Assembly (NCBI RefSeq): GCF_039523795.1
Contig: NZ_BAAAFZ010000038.1
Coordinates: 82,519-146,518, forward strand
From: Craurococcus roseus
GTDB taxonomy: Bacteria; Pseudomonadota; Alphaproteobacteria; Acetobacterales; Acetobacteraceae
Length of the DNA stretch: 64,000 bases
Direction of reading: 5' to 3'
Shown here: positions 29,017 through 37,321 of the stretch, in pieces
How positions within the stretch are numbered: the first letter of the stretch is position 1
How the letters are laid out: each line of letters begins with the position of its first letter
Notes under the pieces: model-generated
What the model was told of the DNA's origin: nothing
The model's database searches: none
The model's input: the letters and a program-made list of their open reading frames with translations, nothing else
Program-made: the position numbers and the translations under genes

Positions 29017-29376
29017 TCACCGGGGTACGCAGCGTACCGTGTCGTCCCAGAACAGAACGCGCGCCTGGACGGTGCCTCCTGGGCACGGGGCCTGCCGACG
29101 GGTGACAGCCGGCAAGCCGGCGTCCCACCCGCGGACCGACGCGTCGGCGCCGCCCCCGGCCACGGCGGCCATCGCGCCGCCGCTCCTGCAGCGTCCGCCC
29201 CGCCTCGGCGTCCCGCCATGCGGGCACAAGAACCGTCGTGCCGCCTCCACCGCGCCGCGATCGGCGTTGGGGACCGCCGCGGCGCGCGACGGCGCACGTG
29301 CGGCGGCGGCCGGCGTCGAAACCCACGGCGCCGAGGCCAAGCCGAAGGCCGCCAGGGCCAAAGCCAAGGACCGCAT
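29017..29376 (-). CDS. Small secreted protein of unknown function, Cys-containing
   Basis: A 119-residue protein that I do not recognise. The ATG at 29376 begins MRSLALALAAFGLASAPWVS, a good Sec signal with likely cleavage after STPAAAA. The mature part has two or three cysteines spread over CPHGGTPRRGG and CPGGTVQARVLFWDDTVRCVPR, possibly a disulfide. Longer starts at 29433 or 29445 would extend the signal with a basic RRRRQGFRG stretch. All frames are open in this GC-rich stretch, so coding status rests mainly on the signal peptide and the non-random C-terminus. Confidence 0.5.
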   Translation of the reverse strand: MRSLALALAAFGLASAPWVSTPAAAARAPSRAAAVPNADRGAVEAARRFLCPHGGTPRRGGRCRSGGAMAAVAGGGADASVRGWDAGLPAVTRRQAPCPGGTVQARVLFWDDTVRCVPR

Positions 29377-29524
29377 CGGGCCGCGGAACCCTTGGCGACG
29401 GCGGCGGAGCGTCGGCTCGGTCGGCGCTAGCATCCCGGTGATCACGGCTCCGCTTCATGGGGTCGGGCCCCGGCGGCGTCACTCTCCCCGATGAAACGCC
29501 GCTCGTCCACTTCTGCGACGCGCC

Positions 29525-30679
29525 TCAGGCGATCAGCAAGTCATCGGCGCTTGGCGTGGCGCCGTTCAGCAACGCCCGGATGTCGACGTCGCCGTCCCTG
29601 TCCGCGTCGAGGTCGAAGAAGCGGCCGGTCGGGTTGAAGGCGCCGCTGCCCCGCAACTCCACCGGCGGGGGCGGGCCGATCAGGCCGTCGCGGACCGCGT
29701 CGGCGAAGGCGTCCGACAGGCCCGGACCGACCGCGTTGGCCAGCAGCGCCAGCCCGCCGATCTCTCCCGGGTCGCCGCGCTCCCCGGCGGCGAACAGGGC
29801 GTCGCTGGACAGGTTGGTGAACAGCGACTCCAGGTTGACGTGCGCCTCGTCCGCGGTGAGCACCACCGGATTGCCCCCCGCGTCCACCGCTTGGAAGGTG
29901 ATGGTATCGCCGAGGTGGCTGCTGACGCGCGACACGATGTCGCCCTCGGTACGGACGTGGACCGCGTCCAGCCATGCCAGCACCGCCGGGTCGAGCGCGC
30001 CGCCGTTCAGCGACTCGGCCGCGTCCCGTCCGCCGAGCGGGTCCACCCCGAACACTTCAATCCTTTCCGCGTGGCCCGTCGCGGCCGCCAGGACCGCCTC
30101 GGCCGTCTCGTAGCCCGCGACCTGGGCGAGCGCGCCACCGAGGCTCGCGCCCACGAACGCCACCTCGTTGCCTTCGGCGATCGCCGCGGTTTCGGCATCG
30201 GCCACCATGGCGGCGAAGGCGGGGGAAGAGGCCTGCGGCCGCGCGAGGTCGAGGTCGGCCACCACGTCGGCCAGGGACTCGAAATTCGTGTCGTCCAAGG
30301 CGAACACCGCGCGCCCGTCCGAGAGCGAACGGAGCTGCACCGCGTGGAAGCCGGTGACCGCGTCCTCGTAGGTCTCCGCCACCGCGAAGGCCTCCCCGCC
30401 CACGACAATGCCGGTGGCCTGCGGCCCAAGCGCGTCCACCAAGCGCGGCACCGCGGCGAGCGTGGTGTAGGACAACGCCTCGGCGCGCGAAGCGTCGGAA
30501 GCACCCGTCGCCACGGAGGGGGTGTCGTCCGGGCCGCGCAGCGGCTCCGGCAGCGCCGCCGCGAAGTCGGCCAGCACCGCGATCGGCGGCGCGCCCGCGG
30601 CGACCGCGTCCAACAGCGGAGACAACGAAACGCCGCCGAGGCCGAGCGACTGCGGCAGCGCCAGGGATGTGTTCACCAT
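29525..30679 (-). CDS. Lipase/esterase-like protein with C-terminal EF-hand-like motif
   Basis: A 384-residue protein. A GxSxG-type nucleophile elbow occurs at VAFVGASLGGALAQ (Ser179). A candidate acid Asp lies in EGDIVSRV (about 247) and a candidate His in DEAHVNLESL (about 280), an order like class 3 lipases. The C-terminus has DLDADRDGDVDIRALLNG, a calcium-binding EF-hand/dockerin-like loop, and ends in hydrophobic LLIA. There is no N-terminal signal peptide. Such features fit type I secretion substrates, but no RTX repeats or exporter genes are nearby. The ribosome site GGAAAGAG precedes the ATG at 30679. The function is tentative. Confidence 0.65.
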   Translation of the reverse strand: MVNTSLALPQSLGLGGVSLSPLLDAVAAGAPPIAVLADFAAALPEPLRGPDDTPSVATGASDASRAEALSYTTLAAVPRLVDALGPQATGIVVGGEAFAVAETYEDAVTGFHAVQLRSLSDGRAVFALDDTNFESLADVVADLDLARPQASSPAFAAMVADAETAAIAEGNEVAFVGASLGGALAQVAGYETAEAVLAAATGHAERIEVFGVDPLGGRDAAESLNGGALDPAVLAWLDAVHVRTEGDIVSRVSSHLGDTITFQAVDAGGNPVVLTADEAHVNLESLFTNLSSDALFAAGERGDPGEIGGLALLANAVGPGLSDAFADAVRDGLIGPPPPVELRGSGAFNPTGRFFDLDADRDGDVDIRALLNGATPSADDLLIA

Positions 30680-30711
30680 GCGATCGCGCTCTTTCCAGTG
30701 GCCACCGCGGC

Positions 30712-30730
30712 TCCGCCGCATCGCGGCGGA
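30712..30730. repeat. Perfect hairpin between parE and the lipase-like gene
   Basis: TCCGCCGC (30712-30719), loop ATC, GCGGCGGA (30723-30730). The stem is stable, but no T-run follows on either strand. It lies 72 nt after the parE stop and 33 nt before the ATG of the next leftward gene. It may act in termination or in mRNA stability. Confidence 0.4.
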
Positions 30731-30802
30731 ACATGCGTGCCACCCGGGGGTGCGACAAGGGCGCGGCCGTGGAACGAAGGCGCCACGCGCGCCCCTGCGG
30801 CG

Positions 30803-32803
30803 TCAGACGTCGACTTCCGCATCGTCGAGCTTGGCGGCGTTCTCCTGGATGAATTTGAAGCGCAGCTCCGGACGCCGGCCCATCAGCGCCTCCATCAGTT
30901 CAGCGGTGCGCGCCCGCTCTTCCGGCGGCAGCACCACCTTCAACAGCACGCGCCGCTTCGGGTCCATGGTGGTCTCCTTCAGCGACGCGGGCGGCATCTC
31001 GCCGAGGCCCTTGAAGCGGCTGACCTCCACCCGCTGGTTCGGCTTGAACTCGCGCTTCAGCAGCCGCTCGCGGTCAGCGTCGTCGCGGGCGTAGACCGAC
31101 TTGCCGCCGGCCTGTAGGCGGAACAGCGGAGGCTGCGCCAGGAACACACGGCCCTGGCGCACGAGCTCCGGCAGCTCCTTGTAGAAGAAGGTCATCAGCA
31201 GCGCCGCGATGTGGGCGCCGTCCACGTCCGCGTCCGTCATGACGACCACACGGCCGTAGCGCAGGCGGTTGAGTTCGAACTTCTCGCCGGCGCCGCAACC
31301 GAGCGCCTCGATGAGGTCCTTCAGCTCCTGGTTCTGCCGCAGCTTGTCGGCCGAGGCACTGGCGACGTTGAGGATCTTGCCCCGCAGGGGGAGCACCGCC
31401 TGCGTTTCTCGATCGCGCGCCTGCTTGGCGGAGCCGCCGGCGCTGTCGCCCTCCACCAGGAAGATCTCGGTGCCCTCGGCGCTCTCGCGCGAGCAGTCCG
31501 CCAGCTTGCCCGGTAGGCGCAGCCTGCGGGTGGCGGTCTTGCGCGGCGTGTCTTTCTGCTCGCGGCGTCGGATGCGGTCTTCCGCGCGCTCGATCGCCCA
31601 GGCGAGAAGGTTGTCCGCGGTGCTCGGGTCGCCGGCGAGCCAATGGTCGAAGTGGTCGCGCAACGCGCCTTCCACCAAGCGGGACGCCTCGGCGCTGGTC
31701 AGCTTGTCCTTGGTCTGGCCCTGGAATTGCGGATCGCGGATGAAAACCGAGAGCATCCCCGCCATGCCGCCGAACAGGTCCTCGGCGGTCAGGTTGGCCG
31801 CGCGCTTCTCCTTCTTGAGCTCGCCGTAGGCGCGCAGGCCTTTGACCAGCGCGCCCCGCAACCCGGCCTCGTGCGTGCCGCCCTGGGGGGTCGGGATGGT
31901 GTTGGCGTAAGTGGACAGGAAGCCTTCGCCCTGCTCCAGCCAAGTCAGCGCCCACTCGCAACGCCCGGCCCGGTCGGGGAACTCCGCCTCGCCCGCGAAG
32001 GGCGCCGGCACGACGCCGCTGCGGCCTTCAATGGCGGAGGAGAGGAAATCGGACAAACCCCCGGGGAAGTGCAGCACCGCGGAGGCGGGCGTTTCGTCTT
32101 TGATCAGCGACGGGTCGCAGGACCACCGGATCTCGACGCCGCGGAACAGGTACGCCTTGGACCGGCACATGCGGTAGAGCCGCGCGGGGCTGAACTCCGG
32201 CTTGCCGAAGATCTCGGCGTCCGGCCGGAACCGCACGGTGGTGCCCCGGCGGTTGTGGACCGGACCGGCGTTTCTCAGCTTGCCGGCGGGCTTGCCGCGC
32301 CCGAAGGCTTGCGTCCACAGCGTGCGGTCGCGCGCGACCTCCACCTCCAGCCGCTCGCTGAGCGCATTCACCACGGAGGAGCCGACGCCGTGCAGGCCGC
32401 CCGAGGTCTCATAGGCCTTGCCGGAGAACTTGCCGCCCGAATGCAGGGTGGTGAAGATCACCTCCAGCGCCGAGAGCTTGGGGAAGCGCGGGTGCGGGTC
32501 GGTCGGAATGCCGCGGCCGTTGTCGCGCACGGTCAGCCAGTTGCCCGGCTCCAGCGACACCTCGATCCGGTCGGCGTGCCCGGCCACCGCCTCGTCCATC
32601 GCGTTGTCGATGATCTCGGCCGCCAAGTGGTGCAGGGCGTTCTCGTCGGTGCCGCCGATGTACATGCCGGGCCGGCGCCGCACCGGCTCCAATCCCTCCA
32701 GGACCTCGATGTCCTTGGCGGAGTAGGAGGACGCGGGCGCGCTGACGGATCCGGAGGGCGCGCCCTTCGGGGGGGCACGGCGGCCACCGAACATATCGTT
32801 CAT
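30803..32803 (-). CDS. parE: DNA topoisomerase IV subunit B (ParE)
   Basis: A 666-residue ATPase subunit that with ParC decatenates daughter chromosomes. The GHKL ATPase domain has EIIDNAMDEAVAG, VRDNGRGIPTDPHP and GGLHGVGSSVVNALS. The transducer domain has QGGTHEAGL. The TOPRIM part has FLVEGDSAGGSAKQARDR and the metal-binding TDADVDGAHI. Length and the PRFPKLSALEVIFTTLHSGGK segment favour ParE over GyrB. The ATG at 32803 follows GGGGAACA and a good promoter at 32827-32855. parC is not in the window. Confidence 0.94.
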   Translation of the reverse strand: MNDMFGGRRAPPKGAPSGSVSAPASSYSAKDIEVLEGLEPVRRRPGMYIGGTDENALHHLAAEIIDNAMDEAVAGHADRIEVSLEPGNWLTVRDNGRGIPTDPHPRFPKLSALEVIFTTLHSGGKFSGKAYETSGGLHGVGSSVVNALSERLEVEVARDRTLWTQAFGRGKPAGKLRNAGPVHNRRGTTVRFRPDAEIFGKPEFSPARLYRMCRSKAYLFRGVEIRWSCDPSLIKDETPASAVLHFPGGLSDFLSSAIEGRSGVVPAPFAGEAEFPDRAGRCEWALTWLEQGEGFLSTYANTIPTPQGGTHEAGLRGALVKGLRAYGELKKEKRAANLTAEDLFGGMAGMLSVFIRDPQFQGQTKDKLTSAEASRLVEGALRDHFDHWLAGDPSTADNLLAWAIERAEDRIRRREQKDTPRKTATRRLRLPGKLADCSRESAEGTEIFLVEGDSAGGSAKQARDRETQAVLPLRGKILNVASASADKLRQNQELKDLIEALGCGAGEKFELNRLRYGRVVVMTDADVDGAHIAALLMTFFYKELPELVRQGRVFLAQPPLFRLQAGGKSVYARDDADRERLLKREFKPNQRVEVSRFKGLGEMPPASLKETTMDPKRRVLLKVVLPPEERARTAELMEALMGRRPELRFKFIQENAAKLDDAEVDV

Positions 32804-32826
32804 GTCTTGTTCCCCATTTACCCGCA

Positions 32827-32855
32827 AAGATAGCCTCGGCCGCGCCCGTATACAA
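32827..32855 (-). promoter_or_regulatory. Predicted sigma-70 promoter of parE
   Basis: On the minus strand the -35 TTGTAT (plus 32850-32855) and -10 TATCTT (plus 32827-32832) are separated by exactly 17 nt. Each box matches the consensus at four of six positions. Transcription would start near 32820, giving a leader of about 17 nt. Confidence 0.55.
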
Positions 32856-32858
32856 CTT

Positions 32859-32893
32859 GGGCGGCGAGTCGCCCCGCCGCCCACTGCTTTTTT
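32859..32893. repeat. Stem-loop between dps and parE with a T-run on the plus strand
   Basis: GGGCGGCG (32859-32866), AGTCGCCC, CGCCGCCC (32875-32882) form an 8-bp stem. T6 occurs at 32888-32893 on the plus strand. Both flanking genes point left, so as a terminator it would only stop rightward (antisense) transcription; on the minus strand the stem lacks a U-tract. It may still end dps transcripts by a factor-dependent route. Confidence 0.45.
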
Positions 32894-32933
32894 CAGAGGC
32901 TGGTCAGGAACCGGGGCGGGGCGCCTGCGCCGG

Positions 32934-33446
32934 TCAGCGCGCCGTGTCGTTGGGGAGGTGCGCTTCCAGCATCCACAGCATCTTGTCGATCGCCCGCGAC
33001 TGCTCAGTGAGTAGGTCGGCGGTGTCGGCGTCGCCCGCTTCGTCCGTCTGGTCGATGCCCTCGCGCAGCGTCTTCGCCACCTGGGCGTAACGGTCGGCCA
33101 GGGCCCTCACATGGTCCATGCCGGCGTAGAGATCGGTCGGATAGGGCTGCAACCGCGTCTGGTTGGCGAGCACCTGCGTGGTGCCGTTGGCCGTGCCGCC
33201 GAGCTGGACGATGCGCTCGGCCAAGTCGTCGGAGCTGGTGTGGAGGGCGTTGTAGAAGCCCTCGAACAGCGTGTGCAGCGACCCGAAATGCGGTCCCTTG
33301 ACGTTCCAGTGGGCCTGCCGCGTCGCGTTGTAGAGGTCCACCGAGTCCACGAGGCAGCCCTGGAGGATGTTGACGGACGCCTGCTTGGCGTTGGACGGCA
33401 CGTCGTTGCGGGTGGCCGCCATGTTCTGGGGGTTCTCATTCGCCAT
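32934..33446 (-). CDS. dps: Dps/ferritin-like DNA-protection protein
   Basis: A 170-residue protein with the Dps signature QAHWNVKGPHFGSLHTLFEGFY, which provides the His and Asp/Glu ligands of the inter-subunit ferroxidase site. DDLAERIVQLGG follows, as is typical. Dodecamers store iron using peroxide and shield DNA in stress or stationary phase. The start ATG at 33446 has AGGACGA upstream. The 146-nt region to the exporter gene is rich in GC hairpins and shows no obvious promoter or OxyR-type site by eye. Confidence 0.93.
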   Translation of the reverse strand: MANENPQNMAATRNDVPSNAKQASVNILQGCLVDSVDLYNATRQAHWNVKGPHFGSLHTLFEGFYNALHTSSDDLAERIVQLGGTANGTTQVLANQTRLQPYPTDLYAGMDHVRALADRYAQVAKTLREGIDQTDEAGDADTADLLTEQSRAIDKMLWMLEAHLPNDTAR

Positions 33447-33592
33447 GGTTGTCGTCCTCGCTTTCCCTTCTGGATGCGCCGGCGGTGCGCGCCGGCCGTC
33501 GGCACTGAGATGGTGGTACGCCGGCGGCCCGCCACCCGCGGCGGGGCGGCCGCCGCCCCCGGCCCATGACAACCCCGTTGGCGCCTTCGGGT

Positions 33593-35206
33593 TCAGGGTG
33601 GAACGTTGAGGTAGCGCGAGGCTTCCGGCGGGGCCTCGGCCCGGTGCAGCGCGGCGGCGCGGGCGAGGGCCGCCAGGTCGTCGTCGGTGAGGCGTTGCGC
33701 TTCCCGCAAGTGCTCCGTCCAGTTCCCGACCGCCCAGAATTCGGCCCAACGCTCGGGGTGCGCGACGTCCTCGTACAACCGCCAAGTGAGGGCGCCGGAG
33801 CGCAGCCGCACCCGCCGCACCTCCCGCATGGCGTCGAGGAACGCGGCCCGGTCCGCGGGGTCGACCCGGTACCGCACCACCTCCAGCACCCGGCCCGACC
33901 GCTCGCCGAGGAGCTTTTCCAGCTCTGCCGCGGGCGCTTCCGGAACCGGCACGGCCGCCGCCGCCCCGCCGCCCTCCCGCGCCGCCGCGGGGTCGAGCCG
34001 CCAGGGCCGAACCGCGAGGGCGATCGCCATGCCGCCGAGCGACGCGGCGGCCAGGGCAGGTGCCACCCCGAACCGCGCGCCGATCCAGCCGGCCAGGGCT
34101 GCGCCAAAGGCCATCATGCCGAAAAAGCTGAGCTGGTAGATGGCGATCGCCCGCGCCCGCACCCAGGCCGGCGCCGCCACCTGCGCCGACACGGCCAAGG
34201 TGCTGCCGGCGGCGATCCACGCGGCGCCGTAGAGCGCCATGGAGAGCGCCGCCGGCAGCCAATGCTCCGACAGCGCCAGCAGCCCCATTGCCAGCGCGAC
34301 CACGAGCGAGGCGCGGAACACCAGCGCTCCCCGGTCCATCCGCGCTCGCAGGAAAGGCAGCACGAAGCCGGCTCCAACGGCGGAAGCGCCCATCACCCCC
34401 AGCATCAGGCCGAACGCCTCTGGCCCGAGGCCGAGCTGGCCGCGCACCAGCAGCGGCAACAGGCCCCACACGGCGGCCGCCGGCAGGAAGAAGGCGCAGG
34501 CGCGCAGGATCGCCGCCTGCATGGCCGGGCTTGCGGCCACGAAGCGCAAACCGGCGCGCATGGCCCCGACCAGGTGCTCCTTGGGCAGCGTGTTGCGGCG
34601 GTCGGGGGGCCGCCGCCAAGCGATCAGCGCCACGATCAGCAACAGGAAGGCGAAGGCGTTGAGCGCGAAGGCCGCTTCCGGTCCCGCCGCCGCGATGGCG
34701 AAGCCGCCGAGCGCCGGCCCCACCGCCCGCGCCAGGTTGAACCCGATGCCGTTCAGCGCCACCGCGCCCACCAAGTCGTCGCGCGGCACCAGCTCCGGCG
34801 TGGTGGCGGCCCAGGCCGGGAAGTTGATCGCCGTCCCGGCGCCGATGCCGAAGGTGATGGCGAGCAGGCCCCAGGGCCCGAGCGCGTCCGTTGCGGCCAG
34901 CAGCGCCAGCAGCGCCGCCATCAGCAGCATCCAGAGTTGCGCCCCGATCAGGAAGCGGCGCCGGTCCACGATGTCCGCCAGCGCCCCCGCCGGCAGGGCG
35001 AGCAGGAACACCGGCAGCATGGACGCGGCCTGCACCATGCTGACCATGAAGGGGGAGGGGTCGAGGCTGGTCATGAGCCAGCCAGCGCCGGTGTTCTGCA
35101 CCCACATGCCGGTGTTGCTCGCCAACGTGGCGAGCCAAAGGGTGCGGAACACGCGATGTCGCAGCGGGGAGAAGGCGCGGGGCAGGGGGACGGCCATGCG
35201 CCGCAC
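33593..35206 (-). CDS. MFS exporter (EntS/MFS_3 type) with C-terminal monooxygenase-like domain
   Basis: A 537-residue protein. About twelve transmembrane helices span residues 15-405, beginning FRTLWLATLASNTGMWVQNTGAGWLM, typical of the MFS_3 (enterobactin exporter-like) group. The loop LADIVDRRRFLIGAQ is the MFS motif A equivalent. The last 110 residues (VLEVVRYRVDPADRAAFLDAM, TWRLYEDVAHPERWAEFWAV) look like a dimeric alpha/beta-barrel domain of the antibiotic-biosynthesis-monooxygenase type. This fusion is known within the family. ATG at 35206 or 35197. The exported compound is unknown; no siderophore genes are nearby. Confidence 0.85.
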   Translation of the reverse strand: MRRMAVPLPRAFSPLRHRVFRTLWLATLASNTGMWVQNTGAGWLMTSLDPSPFMVSMVQAASMLPVFLLALPAGALADIVDRRRFLIGAQLWMLLMAALLALLAATDALGPWGLLAITFGIGAGTAINFPAWAATTPELVPRDDLVGAVALNGIGFNLARAVGPALGGFAIAAAGPEAAFALNAFAFLLLIVALIAWRRPPDRRNTLPKEHLVGAMRAGLRFVAASPAMQAAILRACAFFLPAAAVWGLLPLLVRGQLGLGPEAFGLMLGVMGASAVGAGFVLPFLRARMDRGALVFRASLVVALAMGLLALSEHWLPAALSMALYGAAWIAAGSTLAVSAQVAAPAWVRARAIAIYQLSFFGMMAFGAALAGWIGARFGVAPALAAASLGGMAIALAVRPWRLDPAAAREGGGAAAAVPVPEAPAAELEKLLGERSGRVLEVVRYRVDPADRAAFLDAMREVRRVRLRSGALTWRLYEDVAHPERWAEFWAVGNWTEHLREAQRLTDDDLAALARAAALHRAEAPPEASRYLNVPP

Positions 35207-35301
35207 CCTGCCAGCAAAGGGCCCAGGCAGCGACCGCGTCCCGCTCGGCCGGGCAAAGAAGGCCTTGGCGGACGGTCCCGGACGGGCGCAAGATCGCCCG
35301 C

Positions 35302-35631
35302 ATGGCCGCCGAGCGCTTCTCCACCTTCGGGGAGTTCTGGCCCCATTATCTCCGCGAGCACGCGCGACCCGCGACGCGGGCGGTCCACGTCGGCGGCACC
35401 TGGGTCGCGCTGGCGGTGCTGCTGTCCGGCCTGCTCGCCGGCCCGTGGTGGCTGGTCCTGCTCGCGCCGGTGGTCGGCTACGGCTGCGCCTGGGTCTCGC
35501 ACATGCTCATCGAGCGCAACCGGCCCGCCACCTTCACCCACCCGGCTTGGTCGCTGCTCGGCGACCTGCGGCTGGCCTGGCTGGCCGCGACGGGCCGGCT
35601 CGGGCCGGAGCTGCGGCGGAACGGCTTGTAG
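35302..35631 (+). CDS. Mpo1-like (DUF962) membrane protein
   Basis: A 109-residue protein. FGEFWPHYLREHARPATRAVHVGGTW carries the conserved histidines of the Mpo1/DUF962 family, and YGCAWVSHMLIERNRPATF carries the second His site. Two short hydrophobic helices lie between. Yeast Mpo1 is an iron-dependent dioxygenase acting on 2-hydroxy fatty acids; bacterial members are presumed related. The His pattern HYLREH and SHMLIERN supports a metal site. It is a single gene, divergent from the MFS exporter and convergent with the histidine kinase (10-nt gap). Confidence 0.82.
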   Translation: MAAERFSTFGEFWPHYLREHARPATRAVHVGGTWVALAVLLSGLLAGPWWLVLLAPVVGYGCAWVSHMLIERNRPATFTHPAWSLLGDLRLAWLAATGRLGPELRRNGL

Positions 35632-35641
35632 CAGACGGGCG

Positions 35642-37159
35642 TCACGGAGCGACGGCGCGAGCCGCCGGCATGGCGATGTCGCAGACGAGCCCGACCGCGC
35701 GCCAGTCCCGCTCCACCCGGCCGCCGAGCTGGTCGCGGATCGTCCCTTCGAGCACGCGCGAGCCGAAGCCGCACCGCTCCGGCCTGCCCCGCAAGGCGGG
35801 GCCGCCCGTCTCCGCCCAGCGCAGCCGCAGCACCCCGGCGGGGCGGTCGAGGGCCCAGTCGAGCGCGACCCGCCCCTCCGCCGCCGAGAGCGCCCCGTGC
35901 TTCAGCGCGTTGGTGGCCAACTCGTGCAGCGCCATCGAGACGGGCTGCACGGCGGCCGCGGCGAGCGTGACCTCCGGCCCGCCGAACCGCACCCTCCCGG
36001 CCGGTCCGCCCTGCGCGAAGGCCGCCAGGGTGTCCTCCGCCAACGCCCCCAACGGCGTGCCCGACCGTGTCCGGTCCGCGAGCATCGCCTGCGCCCGGGC
36101 GATGGCGGCTACGCGGCCTTCGACGGCGCGGGCGAAGGCAGGCACGGTGTCGGCGCGGGTCAAGCGCAGCACGGCCTGCACCACGGCGAGGGCGTTGCGG
36201 GCGCGGTGGTCCACCTCACGCGCCAGGAGGTCGCGCCTCGCTTCCGAGCGGCGACGCTCCGTAACGTCCTCCAGCATCAGGCTCACTGCGGGCACGCCGC
36301 CGCTGTCACCCGTGCCGGCCTCCGCCGGATGCGGCAACACGGGCTGCAGGCTCGCCACCCAATGGCGGGGCGCGCCGGCGTCGTCCGGGGCGCATTCCAA
36401 CTCGATCCCGGTCGCCGCGACGCCGGTCTCGACCACGCGCCGGTGCCCGGCCCGCACCCCCGCCAGCGCCGAGGAGGGCAGCACCTCCTCCAGCGACCGG
36501 CCGCAAGGCGGCGCCTGCGGCACCCCGAGCATGGCGGCCAGGCGCGCGTTGAGGTTCAGGAGCTTGCCGCCGCGGTCGAGCAGCGCGAGGCCCACCGGGA
36601 CCGTGTCGTAAACGGCGCGCAACTCCGCCAGCGCCCGCGCCGCGGCGGTTTCGGCGGTCCGGCGCACGGTCACGTCGAAGGTCACGCCGGCGGCGTGCAC
36701 CGCGCGCCCGGTCGCCGGGTCTCGCGCCGTCACCCGGCCCTGCGACCGCAACCACCGCACCGACCCGTCCGGGTGGACCACGCGGAACTCCACCGCGTCG
36801 AACTCGTCCTCGCCGGGCGACCGCGCCATCGCGCGGCGAATGGTTTCGGCGGCCATGGCGCGGTCATCCGGGTGCACCGCCGCCAGCACCTCCATCCGGG
36901 AGCGCAGCGATCCCGGCGGCCGGCCGTAAAGCTCTTCGCGCCCGACCGATCCCCAGGTCGTATCGCCAACGAAATCCCAATCCCAGGTCGCCATCCGCGC
37001 CGCGTCGAGCGCGAGCCGCAGCCGCGCCTCGCTTTCCGCAAGGGCGGCGCGGCTGGCTTCCAAGTCGGCGTTGGCGCGGCGGAGCGCCGCGTTCGCGGCC
37101 GAGATTTCTGCCAAGTGGGCGCGGCTCTCGGCCAGATCGCGCTCCATGCCGGGGCCCAT
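35642..37159 (-). CDS. HWE-family sensor histidine kinase with PAS domains
   Basis: A soluble protein of about 505 residues. A coiled coil (about 8-42, AESRAHLAEISAANAALRRA) leads to a PAS domain with PAC (HPDDRAMAAETIRRAMAR, EFRVVHPDGSVRWLRSQGR), and a second PAS (ELRAVYDTVPVGLALLDRGG) follows. The kinase core has the phosphoacceptor REVDHRARNALAVVQAVL and ALHELATNALKHGAL, matching HWE kinases, which often act in light or general stress responses. No response regulator is adjacent, so it is an orphan. ATG at 37159 or 37147. The light-sensing LOV cysteine motif (NCRFLQ) is absent. Confidence 0.87.
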   Translation of the reverse strand: MGPGMERDLAESRAHLAEISAANAALRRANADLEASRAALAESEARLRLALDAARMATWDWDFVGDTTWGSVGREELYGRPPGSLRSRMEVLAAVHPDDRAMAAETIRRAMARSPGEDEFDAVEFRVVHPDGSVRWLRSQGRVTARDPATGRAVHAAGVTFDVTVRRTAETAAARALAELRAVYDTVPVGLALLDRGGKLLNLNARLAAMLGVPQAPPCGRSLEEVLPSSALAGVRAGHRRVVETGVAATGIELECAPDDAGAPRHWVASLQPVLPHPAEAGTGDSGGVPAVSLMLEDVTERRRSEARRDLLAREVDHRARNALAVVQAVLRLTRADTVPAFARAVEGRVAAIARAQAMLADRTRSGTPLGALAEDTLAAFAQGGPAGRVRFGGPEVTLAAAAVQPVSMALHELATNALKHGALSAAEGRVALDWALDRPAGVLRLRWAETGGPALRGRPERCGFGSRVLEGTIRDQLGGRVERDWRAVGLVCDIAMPAARAVAP

Positions 37160-37258
37160 GTCCCGCTCCAACGCCAAAACGGTTCCGGCGGAGCGCCGGA
37201 TCTTCCAGGTTGTGACATTGCGGCATGGACCCGAGAAAAGCAGCAGGATTTTCGTTTC

Positions 37259-37276
37259 GGCGCGGGTATACGCGCC
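37259..37276. repeat. Inverted repeat upstream of the purine permease gene
   Basis: GGCGCG (37259-37264), GGTATA, CGCGCC (37271-37276) is a perfect 6-bp dyad, 45 nt before the permease ATG and about 100 nt from the divergent kinase start. TATACG within it could serve as a -10 box, in which case the dyad would be an operator; no matching -35 is evident. Confidence 0.35.
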
Positions 37277-37321
37277 GCGGCCCCGGTGGCGGCGGCCGGG
37301 GCTTTCCGGAAGGGGGTGTCG

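Noticed and set aside
37160..37321. Purine riboswitch in front of the AzgA-type permease
   Set aside because: TATAC sequences occur, but the conserved three-way junction with its two kissing loops cannot be drawn.
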